Source: a virus
IMG/VR virus record: IMGVR_UViG_3300037488_001035
Coordinates: 1-23,891 of that record
Strand: one strand, 5' to 3'
Length of the DNA: 23,891 nt
Shown here: in pieces, positions 7,072 through 15,687 of the stretch
How the letters are laid out: the number at the start of each line of letters is the position of its first letter
Numbering within the stretch: position 1 is the first letter of the stretch
The notes under the pieces: model-generated
Database searches by the model: none
The model's input: only the letters and a program-made list of their open reading frames with translations
Told to the model about the DNA's origin: nothing
Program-made: the position numbers and the translations under genes

Positions 7072-7467
7072 TTAAATATGTACCTTCGCCACATTACAAA
7101 GATACTGTGTAGCAGACCCGCCAAGAGTTCTTGCACTAATCTTTAACCATTTAGTAGCTATCGGATCAATCGTTATCCTAGAGGCATGTGTAGAGGCTAT
7201 CGTATGCGTTCTAGGCTTATTTACTACCGTCATTGGAGCAGTCGCTATTACTGTTGTCTCTTGGCAATATACCGTGCTATCAACTGATGTTTCAAACTTA
7301 AATTTAATACTCGTTGCTGACCCCGCCTTAGTATAAGACGAATATATCTCAACAATATTCGCACCCTGCACATTGATTGGATTACTTGCAGAATATGCCG
7401 AAGTCAACGCGGCATTATCAAATATTGTCTCAACCTCTAAATTCCCATAATTAAGTAATGTTGCCAT
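7072..7467 (-). CDS. Small beta-rich virion-like protein
   Basis: A protein of 131 residues starting at ATG 7467 after AGAGGTGGA. It is Ala/Thr/Ser-rich and strand-rich (IVEIYSSYTKAGSATSIKFKFETSVD, THASRITIDPIATKWLKISARTLGG), a pattern often seen in phage virion proteins that carry a 'measure with uncertainty'-like beta sandwich. The start overlaps the end of the methyltransferase-like gene, so the two are probably co-translated. No further family is recognised. Confidence 0.4.
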   Translation of the reverse strand: MATLLNYGNLEVETIFDNAALTSAYSASNPINVQGANIVEIYSSYTKAGSATSIKFKFETSVDSTVYCQETTVIATAPMTVVNKPRTHTIASTHASRITIDPIATKWLKISARTLGGSATQYLCNVAKVHI

Positions 7468-8062
7468 TATTCCACCTCTTTAGCTTCATAACTAAGTAAT
7501 ATACAAAAGATCGCCTTGCTGTTAAAAGCCATTCGATAATAAAACCATTATTCTTTGCTAAACCATTATAAGTCATTGTCAATTCGTCATCTGTTACATG
7601 CTCCGGGTCAACTGCATTATAAAAGTCTTTACGTCTGCCAAGATGATACTCACTTGCTAACTCTGGATATTGCTTTACTCTGATAACGTTAGGTATAAGA
7701 TTAAGAATCACCAAGCAATTATCATTCATTATCTTGAATATATCAGGAAATATGTCAAAGTGTTCGCAATGCCCAAATTCCGTCTGTATAGAATTATCAA
7801 CAACGATCATATCATAATGCACCGTATTCTTTTTAATCTGTAAATAGGAATCGCATATCGTGACGTTTGCCTTTGGAACGTTTAACTTTAGACTAATTTT
7901 CAATTCAGGATCGCATTCCCATATATCCAATGACTTGACGCTATCAGCATAATCTTTGGTGTGCATTGTGCCATTACCACCGAAGATTTCTAAAGCCTTT
8001 GCTGATGATAAGTCAAATCCATTTTCAGTTATTAATGGGAGCATGTCCTTTAGTATTGCCAT
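7451..8062 (-). CDS. Class I methyltransferase-like protein
   Basis: A protein of 203 residues with a Rossmann SAM-binding pattern: AKALEIFGGNGTMHTKDYA (motif I region, about 21-39), an acidic end to the second strand (LDIWECDP, about 45-52), then TICDSYLQI and YDMIVVDNSIQ (motif IV region, about 83-93). It has no DPPY or other nucleic-acid amino-methyltransferase signature. Placement directly after the giant glycan-enzyme gene suggests it methylates a sugar or a small polar group in the same pathway, but this is inferred. The gene overlaps a possible 34-codon basic ORF at its start and the next gene at its end. Confidence 0.6.
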   Translation of the reverse strand: MAILKDMLPLITENGFDLSSAKALEIFGGNGTMHTKDYADSVKSLDIWECDPELKISLKLNVPKANVTICDSYLQIKKNTVHYDMIVVDNSIQTEFGHCEHFDIFPDIFKIMNDNCLVILNLIPNVIRVKQYPELASEYHLGRRKDFYNAVDPEHVTDDELTMTYNGLAKNNGFIIEWLLTARRSFVYYLVMKLKRWNNGNIT

Positions 8063-8129
8063 TCTTTCTACGTGCCTTCTTCTTTCTAAGTTTTGCCTTG
8101 TTTTTATGTTTTTTTCTTATTTTTGCCAA
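8025..8129 (-). CDS. Possible 34-residue very basic protein
   Basis: TTG at 8129 opens 34 codons reading MAKIRKKHKNKAKLRKKKARRK followed by NGNTKGHAPINN. It fills the gap between the giant enzyme and the methyltransferase-like gene, overlapping the latter's first 38 bases. Upstream GAGAAG is only a weak ribosome binding site, and the A-rich sequence could give a Lys/Arg-rich frame by chance. If real, it would resemble small basic nucleic-acid-binding peptides. It may also serve simply for translational coupling. Confidence 0.3.
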   Translation of the reverse strand: MAKIRKKHKNKAKLRKKKARRKNGNTKGHAPINN

Positions 8130-8133
8130 CTTA

Positions 8134-11100
8134 TTACTTCTCACAAACCGCCAACATCTGCGTTCCGAATACCTCTATCCTGTCAACCTTGAAATATTGT
8201 GACAATAACGTTCTAAAACTATCGGTATCAAAGAATCTCTTATGACTCCTGACAGCATTCTCACCAATCGGAACGCTTATCAATGCCAAACCTGACGGTT
8301 TCAATACTCTTTTAATTTCACTTAACACTTTATTGGTATCAACGACATGCTCTAAGACTTCACCAAGTATCACAGTATCATAAGTATCATCAAAGTATTT
8401 GAGTTCCTCCGCCCATCCTTGCGTAAAGTAAGCCTTCTTCTGTGCCTTCTCACTTGCTTTCTTGAGATTCTCATTCGCTCTGTCAATATGCTCTTGCAAC
8501 ATATCTATACCGATAACATTCAATCCCTTTTCAGCGATTAGGATAGTTGTTAAACCATCAGAACAACCTATATCTAGCGCGTTACGTGCAGAAAGCTCAA
8601 CTATCCTATCTATACGTGCCTTGATGTTCTCACGAGTTGGCTCATCCCATTCTACTAGGTTATGATAGACTTGGTATGATAGATCGCCCTTGAATCGTTC
8701 CTCTGCAAGCTGATCGTCTCTGGTAACAACCTCTTGAATTTTCTTGATACAGATACAAGCAAGGTGACTATCGAAATTACTTAATTCAGGTTTTATCTTA
8801 GTTCCCATGGTCCAATATTTACCAGTGAAGCATTTGTAAAATTCTGCTTGTATTAATTCACCGCCATTATTTTTACACCATTTCATTATCGAATCATCAT
8901 TAAATACATGACAAGGATAAGGATAATTCTGACCATAACCGGCGTCTGGTAGTTTGTAAACGTTTTCGATATAATCTATCTCATTATAAGGGAACGTCAA
9001 TATCAAATGCCCGCCCATATTCAACAACTTCATCATCTTTGAGATTGCCAAGTCTGGATCACGCATATGTTCTAATGCCGATACGCAGGTGAATACATCC
9101 GTATTCCCAACTATCGCTTTAGGATCGTGAATATCCACCTGCTGTATAAGCCAATGACGATTCAATACTCCTTCTGTCCAGTAATCCTTGAAATTGTCAA
9201 TCGCATGGACGATAAACCCCGAATGACGCATTAATGCTGGTAATGCGGAGGTGCCTGTACCCACGTCTATAATCTCGTTTGGCTCAATCTCATTCAGCAT
9301 TTTGAATATAAAGCTATACTCTACTGGTCTTGTATTCATATCAGCTTTTGACGATATACTCTGCTCGTATTCGTGCCTATTAATCTCATATAGAAACTGT
9401 TTACCTATGTCAACAGGATTAACCGGCATTAAGTTTCCAGTACCACGAATCTTGTTATAGAATTCGATTATCTTTGGTGCTTGGCTTTCCATAGTAAATG
9501 GTGGTATATTTGATACGTCAATATTTTTCAGTGTTTCGATATTTTCGATAATGTCGCCTGGGGTATCATAAATAATACCACAATTCAAGCGTTCAAGTTC
9601 TGCTTTCAGCGCCTTCGTATTGCAAGAGATAACAGGTAAGCCTGCCGCTAGATACTCATAGAACTTGTTACAGATTGCAATATCAAGAAATGCCCTATTT
9701 TTTTCGTTAATGGTAAAGGCTACGATACCAGCATCATATTGAGTCATTTCTTTGATTATCTCAGTTGGCAGTATCGGCTCGTAATAATGGAGATAAGGAC
9801 TGCTTTTTGCCCATTCTACATACTCAGGATTATATGTCGTTGGGTATATATGGACATGGATATGTGCTTCTGCAAGGGCAGAGAATAACGTATGATAATC
9901 CCTATGTGCCGAACCAACGCCACCTTCGTAAACGATATGATATTCACCATCCAGACTTGATAGTTTAGTTTTAAACTCATTCGCTTTTGGTATATCATCT
10001 TCTGAAACGTAATTTGAGATAACCATACTTTTATCTAAATCAATATCATACCTCGCCTTCGCATAAGTCATCATTTCATCAGAGACGTAAATCCTGCCAT
10101 TAGCTCCTGTGTTAGCAATTAGCTCATATAAATCCGTTGTCTGTGTGTCCTTCTCTAAGCCTCGTAGTGCTATCGGATCATGACAATCATGTATAACCAC
10201 CCCATGCGTAAGCAATGCAACTGTGAGTATGTCAGGCTCGTTATGGCTATGGATAATGTCGTATTGTGAAGCGAACTTCTGGAACTGTCCAATATCACCG
10301 ATCTGATAGACGTGATCATAGATTTCCTCGTCTTTGAGATGATAGAAATCAGAAGGCTTGCCATTGAGATATGCTAAATCAACAGTATGCCCGGCGGAAC
10401 GTAACGCCCTTGACATTTTGATATTCCTGATACAAGTAAATGGTTGCACCATCAGAATTTTGAGTTTCTCTGGTACTCCAATCTCTGGTGTATCAATAGC
10501 GCCTGTCATTACTTGATTCGTTATCATCAAGTTCTTATCATACATCTGGACATGACCACCAATTTCGATTGCCTTCTCATAGCATTTCTTGGCTTCTTTA
10601 TAATTCTCTTTATGTGAATAAGCCGTCCCGATATTGTTCCATGACTGATCTATGTTCTGAATAGTGTCCATAGTTGACTTTGAGAATATCTTGCCTTCAT
10701 TATACAGTGTAGCAAGCTCTATATGCTTTCTAAAATGCTCTATGGCATTATCAAGCTGATTGCAAGCAAGATAAGCACCTGCGATGAACTGATGGGCGTC
10801 AAGACACTTTGGCGACTTCTCTAATAATCTTTTACCTATCTCTATAACTTCATTCTCTTTACCATGACATGATTTTCCGAACATCAGGTCAATCATTAAT
10901 CCAGTCCATGCACATTCTGTATCTGAATTAAACTCAAACTTTGATAGTTTGTCTTCACATACCTCTACAAGCTCATCAACACGTTTTTGACAGCGATAAA
11001 TCCTTGCAAGGTTCATCCACGCATACCAATACTCAGGTTGCGATTCTAGTTGACGGAGTAATAAGGTTTCGGTACGTTTCCATTTAATAGCCATCTCCGC

Positions 11101-12327
11101 TTCTGTGAGATTATACCCGGAATGATACATCCGCAGATTAGTAATGACTGTCATGCCTTCCCATATCGGCTGATTATGGATAATATCTTTGTAGCCCGCT
11201 ATCTTTCGTCTAAAGAGTCTTGGTGAGTTCACCATTGACTTGTTGTTGGGTAAATCACTTAATACTTGGAACTGTATGCCATCATGTTCGTCAACATTAC
11301 AGATATGTCGCATTTTGCGTATATCTTCTTTTTCAAGATATTCGTCACTATCAATGATAAGCACCCAATCATCAGGTGAAACAGTCGAAAGTTCAATACA
11401 AGTATTCCGTGCCTCTGAGAAATCCCATGTCTCTTGTGTATAGACTTTCTGATGATAACTTGCCTTTGGATAATTCTTGAAGATTAGAGTATCTATGCCC
11501 TCTCTGGTATCAGTCTGCAATACCACGATCTCGTCAACTGCATCCTTTATACTGTCAAGGCATTTGATAAAGCTATCCTCATACTTATCATTCTCATTGA
11601 ATACGTTGCCAACGATAATACATGCGCTAATCTTTCTCAATCTTCCACCTGTGCCGATAAAGTCAAGGTTTTCGTCCCACCAAATAGGGTGAAACAAGAA
11701 ATGGTAAACCCTGCCATCTTCCATTGTCTCAATATGCTTTATAATGTCAACATCCGTCCATGCAGTATTCTGCTTATCATACTTGACCATCTTCCGTATA
11801 TGCCCGCCATTATCTGCAACGTAACCATCATTTTGACACTGAAAGTCAGGCGATAACAAAGGCTTGACTATGGCTGTTATCTTAGGATTCTGGCATATCT
11901 CAAGGTTTCCTGAATGTGGTACAATCGTTTTGAAGTCTACCTCTGAATATTCCTTCATATTACGGATAACCTCGTCAGCATCATTCGTGCAAGCATGATA
12001 ACCAATCTCATGATCACTACTCACCAGATAAAGCAAAGGATTTTCTTTGTAATATTTCTTTGCCATAACGTAACTGCTAGATACAATACCATATTCGCTT
12101 TCTAACGCTATCATCTTCTGGATGTTAGGCAAACACAAATCAGGCTTGCCTTCAAATCCACCTAGCCCAGTCGTTGGGTCAAGATCATGACGAATGACTA
12201 CAAAAGGTATATCCTGATACTCTATGCCATTTATTACTGAATCATTCCCGCAGGTTAATGCTTCATTTACAGTTCTCGAAATAGCCCCACGTTTTTTTAT
12301 CGCTTCTAGTATGTCTTTGTAATTCAA
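8134..12327 (-). CDS. Multidomain glycan enzyme: deacetylase-like, GT2, TPR, GT4-like, two methyltransferases
   Basis: One open frame of 1397 residues starting at TTG 12327 behind AAAGGAG. Domains in order: about 40-220 polysaccharide deacetylase-like (RHDLD 46-50, HEIGYH 106-111, PHSGN 137-141, FHPIWW 212-217); about 233-420 GT2 glycosyltransferase with DSD at 326-328; about 430-600 TPR-like helices (NNIGTAYSHKENYKEAKKCY); about 622-960 GT4-like glycosyltransferase (ILMVQPF, EGGVGSAHRDYHTL, KFYEYLAAGLPVI); about 1005-1200 class I methyltransferase (IIDVGTGTS, VSALEHM); about 1240-1397 a second methyltransferase (ALDIGCSDG 1250-1258, LGEVLEHV, LKPSG). Together these suggest synthesis and capping of a glycan, on the virion or on the host envelope. 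The gene lies between a FemAB-like transferase and another methyltransferase-like gene. I see no membrane segment. Fusion of this many activities in a phage gene is unusual. Confidence 0.8.
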   Translation of the reverse strand: MNYKDILEAIKKRGAISRTVNEALTCGNDSVINGIEYQDIPFVVIRHDLDPTTGLGGFEGKPDLCLPNIQKMIALESEYGIVSSSYVMAKKYYKENPLLYLVSSDHEIGYHACTNDADEVIRNMKEYSEVDFKTIVPHSGNLEICQNPKITAIVKPLLSPDFQCQNDGYVADNGGHIRKMVKYDKQNTAWTDVDIIKHIETMEDGRVYHFLFHPIWWDENLDFIGTGGRLRKISACIIVGNVFNENDKYEDSFIKCLDSIKDAVDEIVVLQTDTREGIDTLIFKNYPKASYHQKVYTQETWDFSEARNTCIELSTVSPDDWVLIIDSDEYLEKEDIRKMRHICNVDEHDGIQFQVLSDLPNNKSMVNSPRLFRRKIAGYKDIIHNQPIWEGMTVITNLRMYHSGYNLTEAEMAIKWKRTETLLLRQLESQPEYWYAWMNLARIYRCQKRVDELVEVCEDKLSKFEFNSDTECAWTGLMIDLMFGKSCHGKENEVIEIGKRLLEKSPKCLDAHQFIAGAYLACNQLDNAIEHFRKHIELATLYNEGKIFSKSTMDTIQNIDQSWNNIGTAYSHKENYKEAKKCYEKAIEIGGHVQMYDKNLMITNQVMTGAIDTPEIGVPEKLKILMVQPFTCIRNIKMSRALRSAGHTVDLAYLNGKPSDFYHLKDEEIYDHVYQIGDIGQFQKFASQYDIIHSHNEPDILTVALLTHGVVIHDCHDPIALRGLEKDTQTTDLYELIANTGANGRIYVSDEMMTYAKARYDIDLDKSMVISNYVSEDDIPKANEFKTKLSSLDGEYHIVYEGGVGSAHRDYHTLFSALAEAHIHVHIYPTTYNPEYVEWAKSSPYLHYYEPILPTEIIKEMTQYDAGIVAFTINEKNRAFLDIAICNKFYEYLAAGLPVISCNTKALKAELERLNCGIIYDTPGDIIENIETLKNIDVSNIPPFTMESQAPKIIEFYNKIRGTGNLMPVNPVDIGKQFLYEINRHEYEQSISSKADMNTRPVEYSFIFKMLNEIEPNEIIDVGTGTSALPALMRHSGFIVHAIDNFKDYWTEGVLNRHWLIQQVDIHDPKAIVGNTDVFTCVSALEHMRDPDLAISKMMKLLNMGGHLILTFPYNEIDYIENVYKLPDAGYGQNYPYPCHVFNDDSIMKWCKNNGGELIQAEFYKCFTGKYWTMGTKIKPELSNFDSHLACICIKKIQEVVTRDDQLAEERFKGDLSYQVYHNLVEWDEPTRENIKARIDRIVELSARNALDIGCSDGLTTILIAEKGLNVIGIDMLQEHIDRANENLKKASEKAQKKAYFTQGWAEELKYFDDTYDTVILGEVLEHVVDTNKVLSEIKRVLKPSGLALISVPIGENAVRSHKRFFDTDSFRTLLSQYFKVDRIEVFGTQMLAVCEK

Positions 12328-12339
12328 TTCTGATCTCCT

Positions 12340-13305
12340 TTATATCTTAAATAAGCACCGTACTACTGGAATTCCATGAAAGCCCATGGAATGCTTGAAC
12401 TTGTCAACACTATCAACTCCATCAAAGCTATACATTAGTTGATTAATACCTTCGTTTTTGCAATAATGCTGTATCATAAAGTCAAATAAGCCATTATTCG
12501 GTGCGTATTGCCAATACTTAGCATGGCTCAATAGGTTGCTTATAATAGCCTCGTGATAGCTTCTAATAGTGTTTATATAAGCTATCAGCTTGCCTTTATA
12601 AAACGCCCCGAATGATATTGCCTGCTCTTTCTTTTGTATATCATTAGAAAGTATCTCCGCAAGCTGTGTCTGTCTCTGCCTGAATAGCCCTTCATCACGA
12701 TAATAAACAGGCATGATAGAACCATGGCGCTCTGGTTTTGACCATGTACAATCAACAGCGTCACCAACGTAATCAAGGATGTTGATTATCCTGAATTCAA
12801 GCTCCTTCTGCGATTTGCGAACCATATTGCGAGTCTTTGAATCGTAAATCTTCTGCCAAATTTCTTCATAGTTTTTATCCACCTTCATTATTGAGGCTTT
12901 ATGCCATTGTTGACTGTATAGCTTTTGACACAAGTTTAATGATACAATTTCGCCGACTTTATCCGTCTCTAAATACGAAAAAACCATCTTTTTAACACGC
13001 CACTTTTTAGCTATATCTTTGATTGTCAATAACGCCCCGTTGATATTCTTGGCTGTCGTTATGGGTATCAAGCCTGCGTAATATTTATCATGCGATAAAA
13101 GCGTTTCACTGAATAACTCAAAAGGGAATAGATACTGCTCATCCTCGATGGTGATAAGGATGTTAAACCATTGGTTACGTCTGGAATCATTCATCTGGAT
13201 TATCTTCTGGTATTCCATCGAATGTCCGTGCCAAGAATAAGGTGATTGTTGTAATAGCCCCGCCCACTGCGATTCGTCTGTTATGTTTGCAATATTGAAA
13301 CGCAT
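12340..13305 (-). CDS. FemAB/GNAT-fold acyl- or aminoacyl-transferase
   Basis: A protein of 321 residues starting at ATG 13305, with AAAAGGGAG close upstream inside a structured leader. It has the pattern of FemAB-like and BioF2-type GNAT proteins: SKTRNMVRKSQK near 155-166, ISFGAFYKGKLIAYINTI near 230-247 and a C-terminal NNGLFDFMIQHYCKNEGINQ then FDGVDSVDKFKHSMGF. Members move acyl groups or amino acids (from aminoacyl-tRNA) onto cell wall or polysaccharide precursors. The neighbouring giant glycan enzyme supports a role in modifying a glycan. Whether the donor is acyl-CoA or aminoacyl-tRNA cannot be told here. Confidence 0.65.
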   Translation of the reverse strand: MRFNIANITDESQWAGLLQQSPYSWHGHSMEYQKIIQMNDSRRNQWFNILITIEDEQYLFPFELFSETLLSHDKYYAGLIPITTAKNINGALLTIKDIAKKWRVKKMVFSYLETDKVGEIVSLNLCQKLYSQQWHKASIMKVDKNYEEIWQKIYDSKTRNMVRKSQKELEFRIINILDYVGDAVDCTWSKPERHGSIMPVYYRDEGLFRQRQTQLAEILSNDIQKKEQAISFGAFYKGKLIAYINTIRSYHEAIISNLLSHAKYWQYAPNNGLFDFMIQHYCKNEGINQLMYSFDGVDSVDKFKHSMGFHGIPVVRCLFKI

Positions 13306-13398
13306 GATCTCCCTTTTATGATCTCCATGCAGAAAAGGGGGCTAGGACAGGCAAAGGAGATCAGTAACCCATCCTAGCTTGTGTGGGGCTATCCACAC
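13306..13398 (-). promoter_or_regulatory. Structured leader with possible kissing loops and ribosome-site sequestration
   Basis: Between the 274-residue gene and the FemAB-like gene the minus-strand RNA can form three hairpins: GTGTGG/CCACAC (381-398), CTAGGA/TCCTAG (342-377) and CCCTTTT/AAAAGGG (311-339). The second loop holds GATCTCC (356-362). The third loop holds GGAGATC (320-326), its exact complement, and GGAGATC occurs again at 306-312, directly before the ATG, where it includes the ribosome binding site. So GATCTCC could pair with either copy. The first hairpin has no U-run, so it is not a simple terminator. No convincing promoter was found here. Confidence 0.45.
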
Positions 13399-13408
13399 GG
13401 TGTTGTGT

Positions 13409-14233
13409 TTACCATGATTTAGCTGATTCGTCTATATTCAAAGATGGTAAAGCATAGCCTGATGTTAAAGAAGCACCCGGCGTTGACATTGCCGCGGATG
13501 CGATTGAAGTTAGTGCCGCCGCCAAAACGCCCGGAGCATGGTCGTAAAGATAATCAGGAAGACAACTATAATCAATAAAAGTAGTTGTCAATGCTGGATT
13601 TCCTAGCGTTGTCGTTCCACCATTAAACCTTGTCGCACTGCCTGCCTTTATGACTATCTTGCAGACTCCGAATGGGAAGGCGTTTAATGGGATTCTTGGC
13701 ACGATTGGAGCAGATGCCGTACCTGATACTGTCGCACTTGTTGAATGCGAAAACGTTGCAAATGACGTGTAATAAAACGTAAAACATCTTGATACTCTCG
13801 TTGCCGCCGGAGCGAAACTGTCAGTTGGTGTAGCGAATGCCGCTTCCGCCCCTGCCATTGAATACCAGACTCCGTTTATCGTGCCATTGACAACTGTTGC
13901 CGCAACCTGAACCGCAGCAGAACTTGCAGCGCCAATCTTCAAACGTGCCTTATTATAGCTCTGATTTAAAAACCATTTCTTTAGACTTGTTACTGCCGCC
14001 GCATTAGTCGTTGAGTCCGTTCTTAATTCGTTGCACAATGTTGCTACAGTGACACTCTTACTTTTCGCAGAGTTTACAACAGCACGTCCTGACTGTATTG
14101 ACGTCAAGGTAGTCGCATATCGTGATCTATATTCCGCTTCGGATGTATAGACTTTCTGCCACCACGTTCCCATGTTGAACCCTGAGACCGCAGGACAAGT
14201 CATTTCATCTAGTACTGTGACGATGTTTGCCAA
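13409..14233 (-). CDS. Ala/Thr-rich structural protein downstream of the capsid gene
   Basis: A protein of 274 residues. The start is TTG 14233, chosen because GAGGTG lies seven bases upstream. It overlaps the preceding small gene by 29 bases. Composition is typical of virion proteins: Ala, Thr and Ser rich, low in charge, with long stretches of probable beta structure (VSRCFTFYYTSFATFSHSTS) and a helical N-terminal third. No enzymatic motif or known domain is recognised. Its place immediately after the major capsid gene suggests a capsid decoration or minor head protein, which is inference only. Confidence 0.5.
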   Translation of the reverse strand: MANIVTVLDEMTCPAVSGFNMGTWWQKVYTSEAEYRSRYATTLTSIQSGRAVVNSAKSKSVTVATLCNELRTDSTTNAAAVTSLKKWFLNQSYNKARLKIGAASSAAVQVAATVVNGTINGVWYSMAGAEAAFATPTDSFAPAATRVSRCFTFYYTSFATFSHSTSATVSGTASAPIVPRIPLNAFPFGVCKIVIKAGSATRFNGGTTTLGNPALTTTFIDYSCLPDYLYDHAPGVLAAALTSIASAAMSTPGASLTSGYALPSLNIDESAKSW

Positions 14234-14474
14234 TCTGTTTCACCTCGTTTTTATCTTCATTAGATACCAATATAGGAATATCAATATTCTCAATCGTGAA
14301 AGGGCATGCCCTTTCACTCATCTTTGGAGTTTCAATTATCTCTGTCACAAAGCATGTTTTCATTGATTTGAGAATGTCAATTTCTTTAGGATCATCGGTT
14401 TCATAAATACCATGCTTGAACCTTCTGTTTATTTCCGCTATATTGCCATCTATACTTATCTTGAACTTTGCCAA
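14205..14474 (-). CDS. Small phage protein following the major capsid gene
   Basis: I place the start at TTG 14474, with GAGGTG six bases upstream, giving 89 residues beginning MAKFKISI. A GTG at 14483 in the same frame overlaps the ribosome binding site and is less likely. The N-terminal half contains RFKHGIYETDDPKEIDILKS, a 'F-x-x-G-x-Y-x-T-D-D-x-x-E-I-x-x-L' pattern common in small proteins encoded next to phage capsid genes, whose function is mostly unknown. The C-terminal half is polar. It overlaps the next gene by 29 bases. Confidence 0.55.
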   Translation of the reverse strand: MAKFKISIDGNIAEINRRFKHGIYETDDPKEIDILKSMKTCFVTEIIETPKMSERACPFTIENIDIPILVSNEDKNEVKQIGKHRHSTR

Positions 14475-14531
14475 TATAATCACCTCAATATTGACTTGGT
14501 CAGGATTTACCCAACCAAGCTATATTAGTTC

Positions 14532-15647
14532 TTAACTGAATCCATACCTAACCGCATGTGCCTCTTCATTGGCGATCATAAGTGAGTATGCACCACTTAC
14601 CATGCGTTTACTTGCTCTCTTTGTCTTTGCCAATGGTTCTTCTTGGAATGGTATCAGCCATAACAAAGCCAATCTTGCAGTATCAAGAACCATGTAAGTA
14701 CCAACAGGCATTAGCATGTGAGGTATGATTGGTATTGGTCCAGGAGCCAAAGGATCAACAATCGTGTTGATAAAAACTCCGCCGATTGTGTTGACTACAT
14801 CAGTTCTGATTCTAGTCTTATAAATATTTGCCATATCCTGTGCAAGTTTCGTTGAAGCGATTATCACTCGTGGCGTTCCACCAGAATTCTTGATCAGCCT
14901 GAAATCCTCTTGGATTGCCGCTTCATCAATAGAACCAGAATCCGCTGTTTTATGCGTACTGATAGTTCCTAGCAGTCCGCCCATAGACTTTTTCGTACTC
15001 TTAGAGCCTGCCGCCCTTGCTGGATTTAACAATGTTGCTATTTCTAATTGTAAAGCGATTTCTCTTTTTGCTTTATCAATATCGTATTGCAATTCCGAGT
15101 TTATTCCACCGACCTTTTGAACTGCCTCTTGAATGTTGGTAACCTCCACTATCTTTTCAAATTCTTGAATATAGTTGTAGTTCTTGGTACGTCCCTGCAC
15201 GAATGAAGCCTGTGCATTATCATTCTCAAGCAATTCAGGTGCTAGGATATGCACCTCTGCGTTAAGATTATGCGTTGCAGTAGTTGAACTGGCATGTCCA
15301 CGAGTAACTGTCAAGGTAGTCGTTCCTGATATTGCAGTAACAAGCATATACTCATTATCTATCAATATTGGAACATTAAAAGTTGTCACATCGGTTGGTA
15401 TTCTACTTGATGCACCTGTCACAAATAAGGTAACTGCTACCGCTGTGACAGTTGCCGCTACTGCTGATACCTGCGATGTTAGCGTATCTTCATCCCATGA
15501 TGGATCGGTGGATAACACTTGTATCTTTGGTAGCAATAACTGTAACGGAGTATCTGCCGGAGAGATCATGTGTACGCCCGGAGCATACCACGTCAGGTTC
15601 GTTGTGCTTTGATCATAACTTGTCATTAAGTCGTAAATTACAGCCAT
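14532..15647 (-). CDS. Major capsid protein (SU10-like, DUF5309 family)
   Basis: A protein of 371 residues starting at ATG 15647 behind GAGGTGAA. N-terminal ISPADTPLQLLLPKIQVLSTD then WDEDTL (about 29-57) is characteristic of the SU10-type capsid family, as are the central NYNYIQEFEKIVEVT, the KAKREIALQLEIATLLN helix, VIIASTKLAQDMANIY (about 260-275) and the C-terminal YMVLDTARLALLWLIPFQEEPLAKT. The fold is the HK97 type. Residues about 60-130 (Val/Thr-rich with DVTTFNVPILIDNEYMLV) look like an inserted beta domain. Context is exact: scaffold upstream, small head genes downstream. It forms the icosahedral shell. Confidence 0.85.
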   Translation of the reverse strand: MAVIYDLMTSYDQSTTNLTWYAPGVHMISPADTPLQLLLPKIQVLSTDPSWDEDTLTSQVSAVAATVTAVAVTLFVTGASSRIPTDVTTFNVPILIDNEYMLVTAISGTTTLTVTRGHASSTTATHNLNAEVHILAPELLENDNAQASFVQGRTKNYNYIQEFEKIVEVTNIQEAVQKVGGINSELQYDIDKAKREIALQLEIATLLNPARAAGSKSTKKSMGGLLGTISTHKTADSGSIDEAAIQEDFRLIKNSGGTPRVIIASTKLAQDMANIYKTRIRTDVVNTIGGVFINTIVDPLAPGPIPIIPHMLMPVGTYMVLDTARLALLWLIPFQEEPLAKTKRASKRMVSGAYSLMIANEEAHAVRYGFS

Positions 15648-15687
15648 TAAAATTCACCTCTATTATTATCTGAACTCTGTCAAATAA

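Noticed and set aside
13351-13366. Plus-strand AAAGGAGATCAG resembling a ribosome binding site
   Set aside because: No plus-strand start or open frame follows. The match is the complement of the GATCTCC loop in the minus-strand leader.
15184-15612. Plus-strand open frame of 142 codons, and a 135-codon one at 16040-16447
   Set aside because: Both run opposite to the capsid and scaffold genes, have no ribosome binding sites and show low-complexity composition expected of antisense frames.
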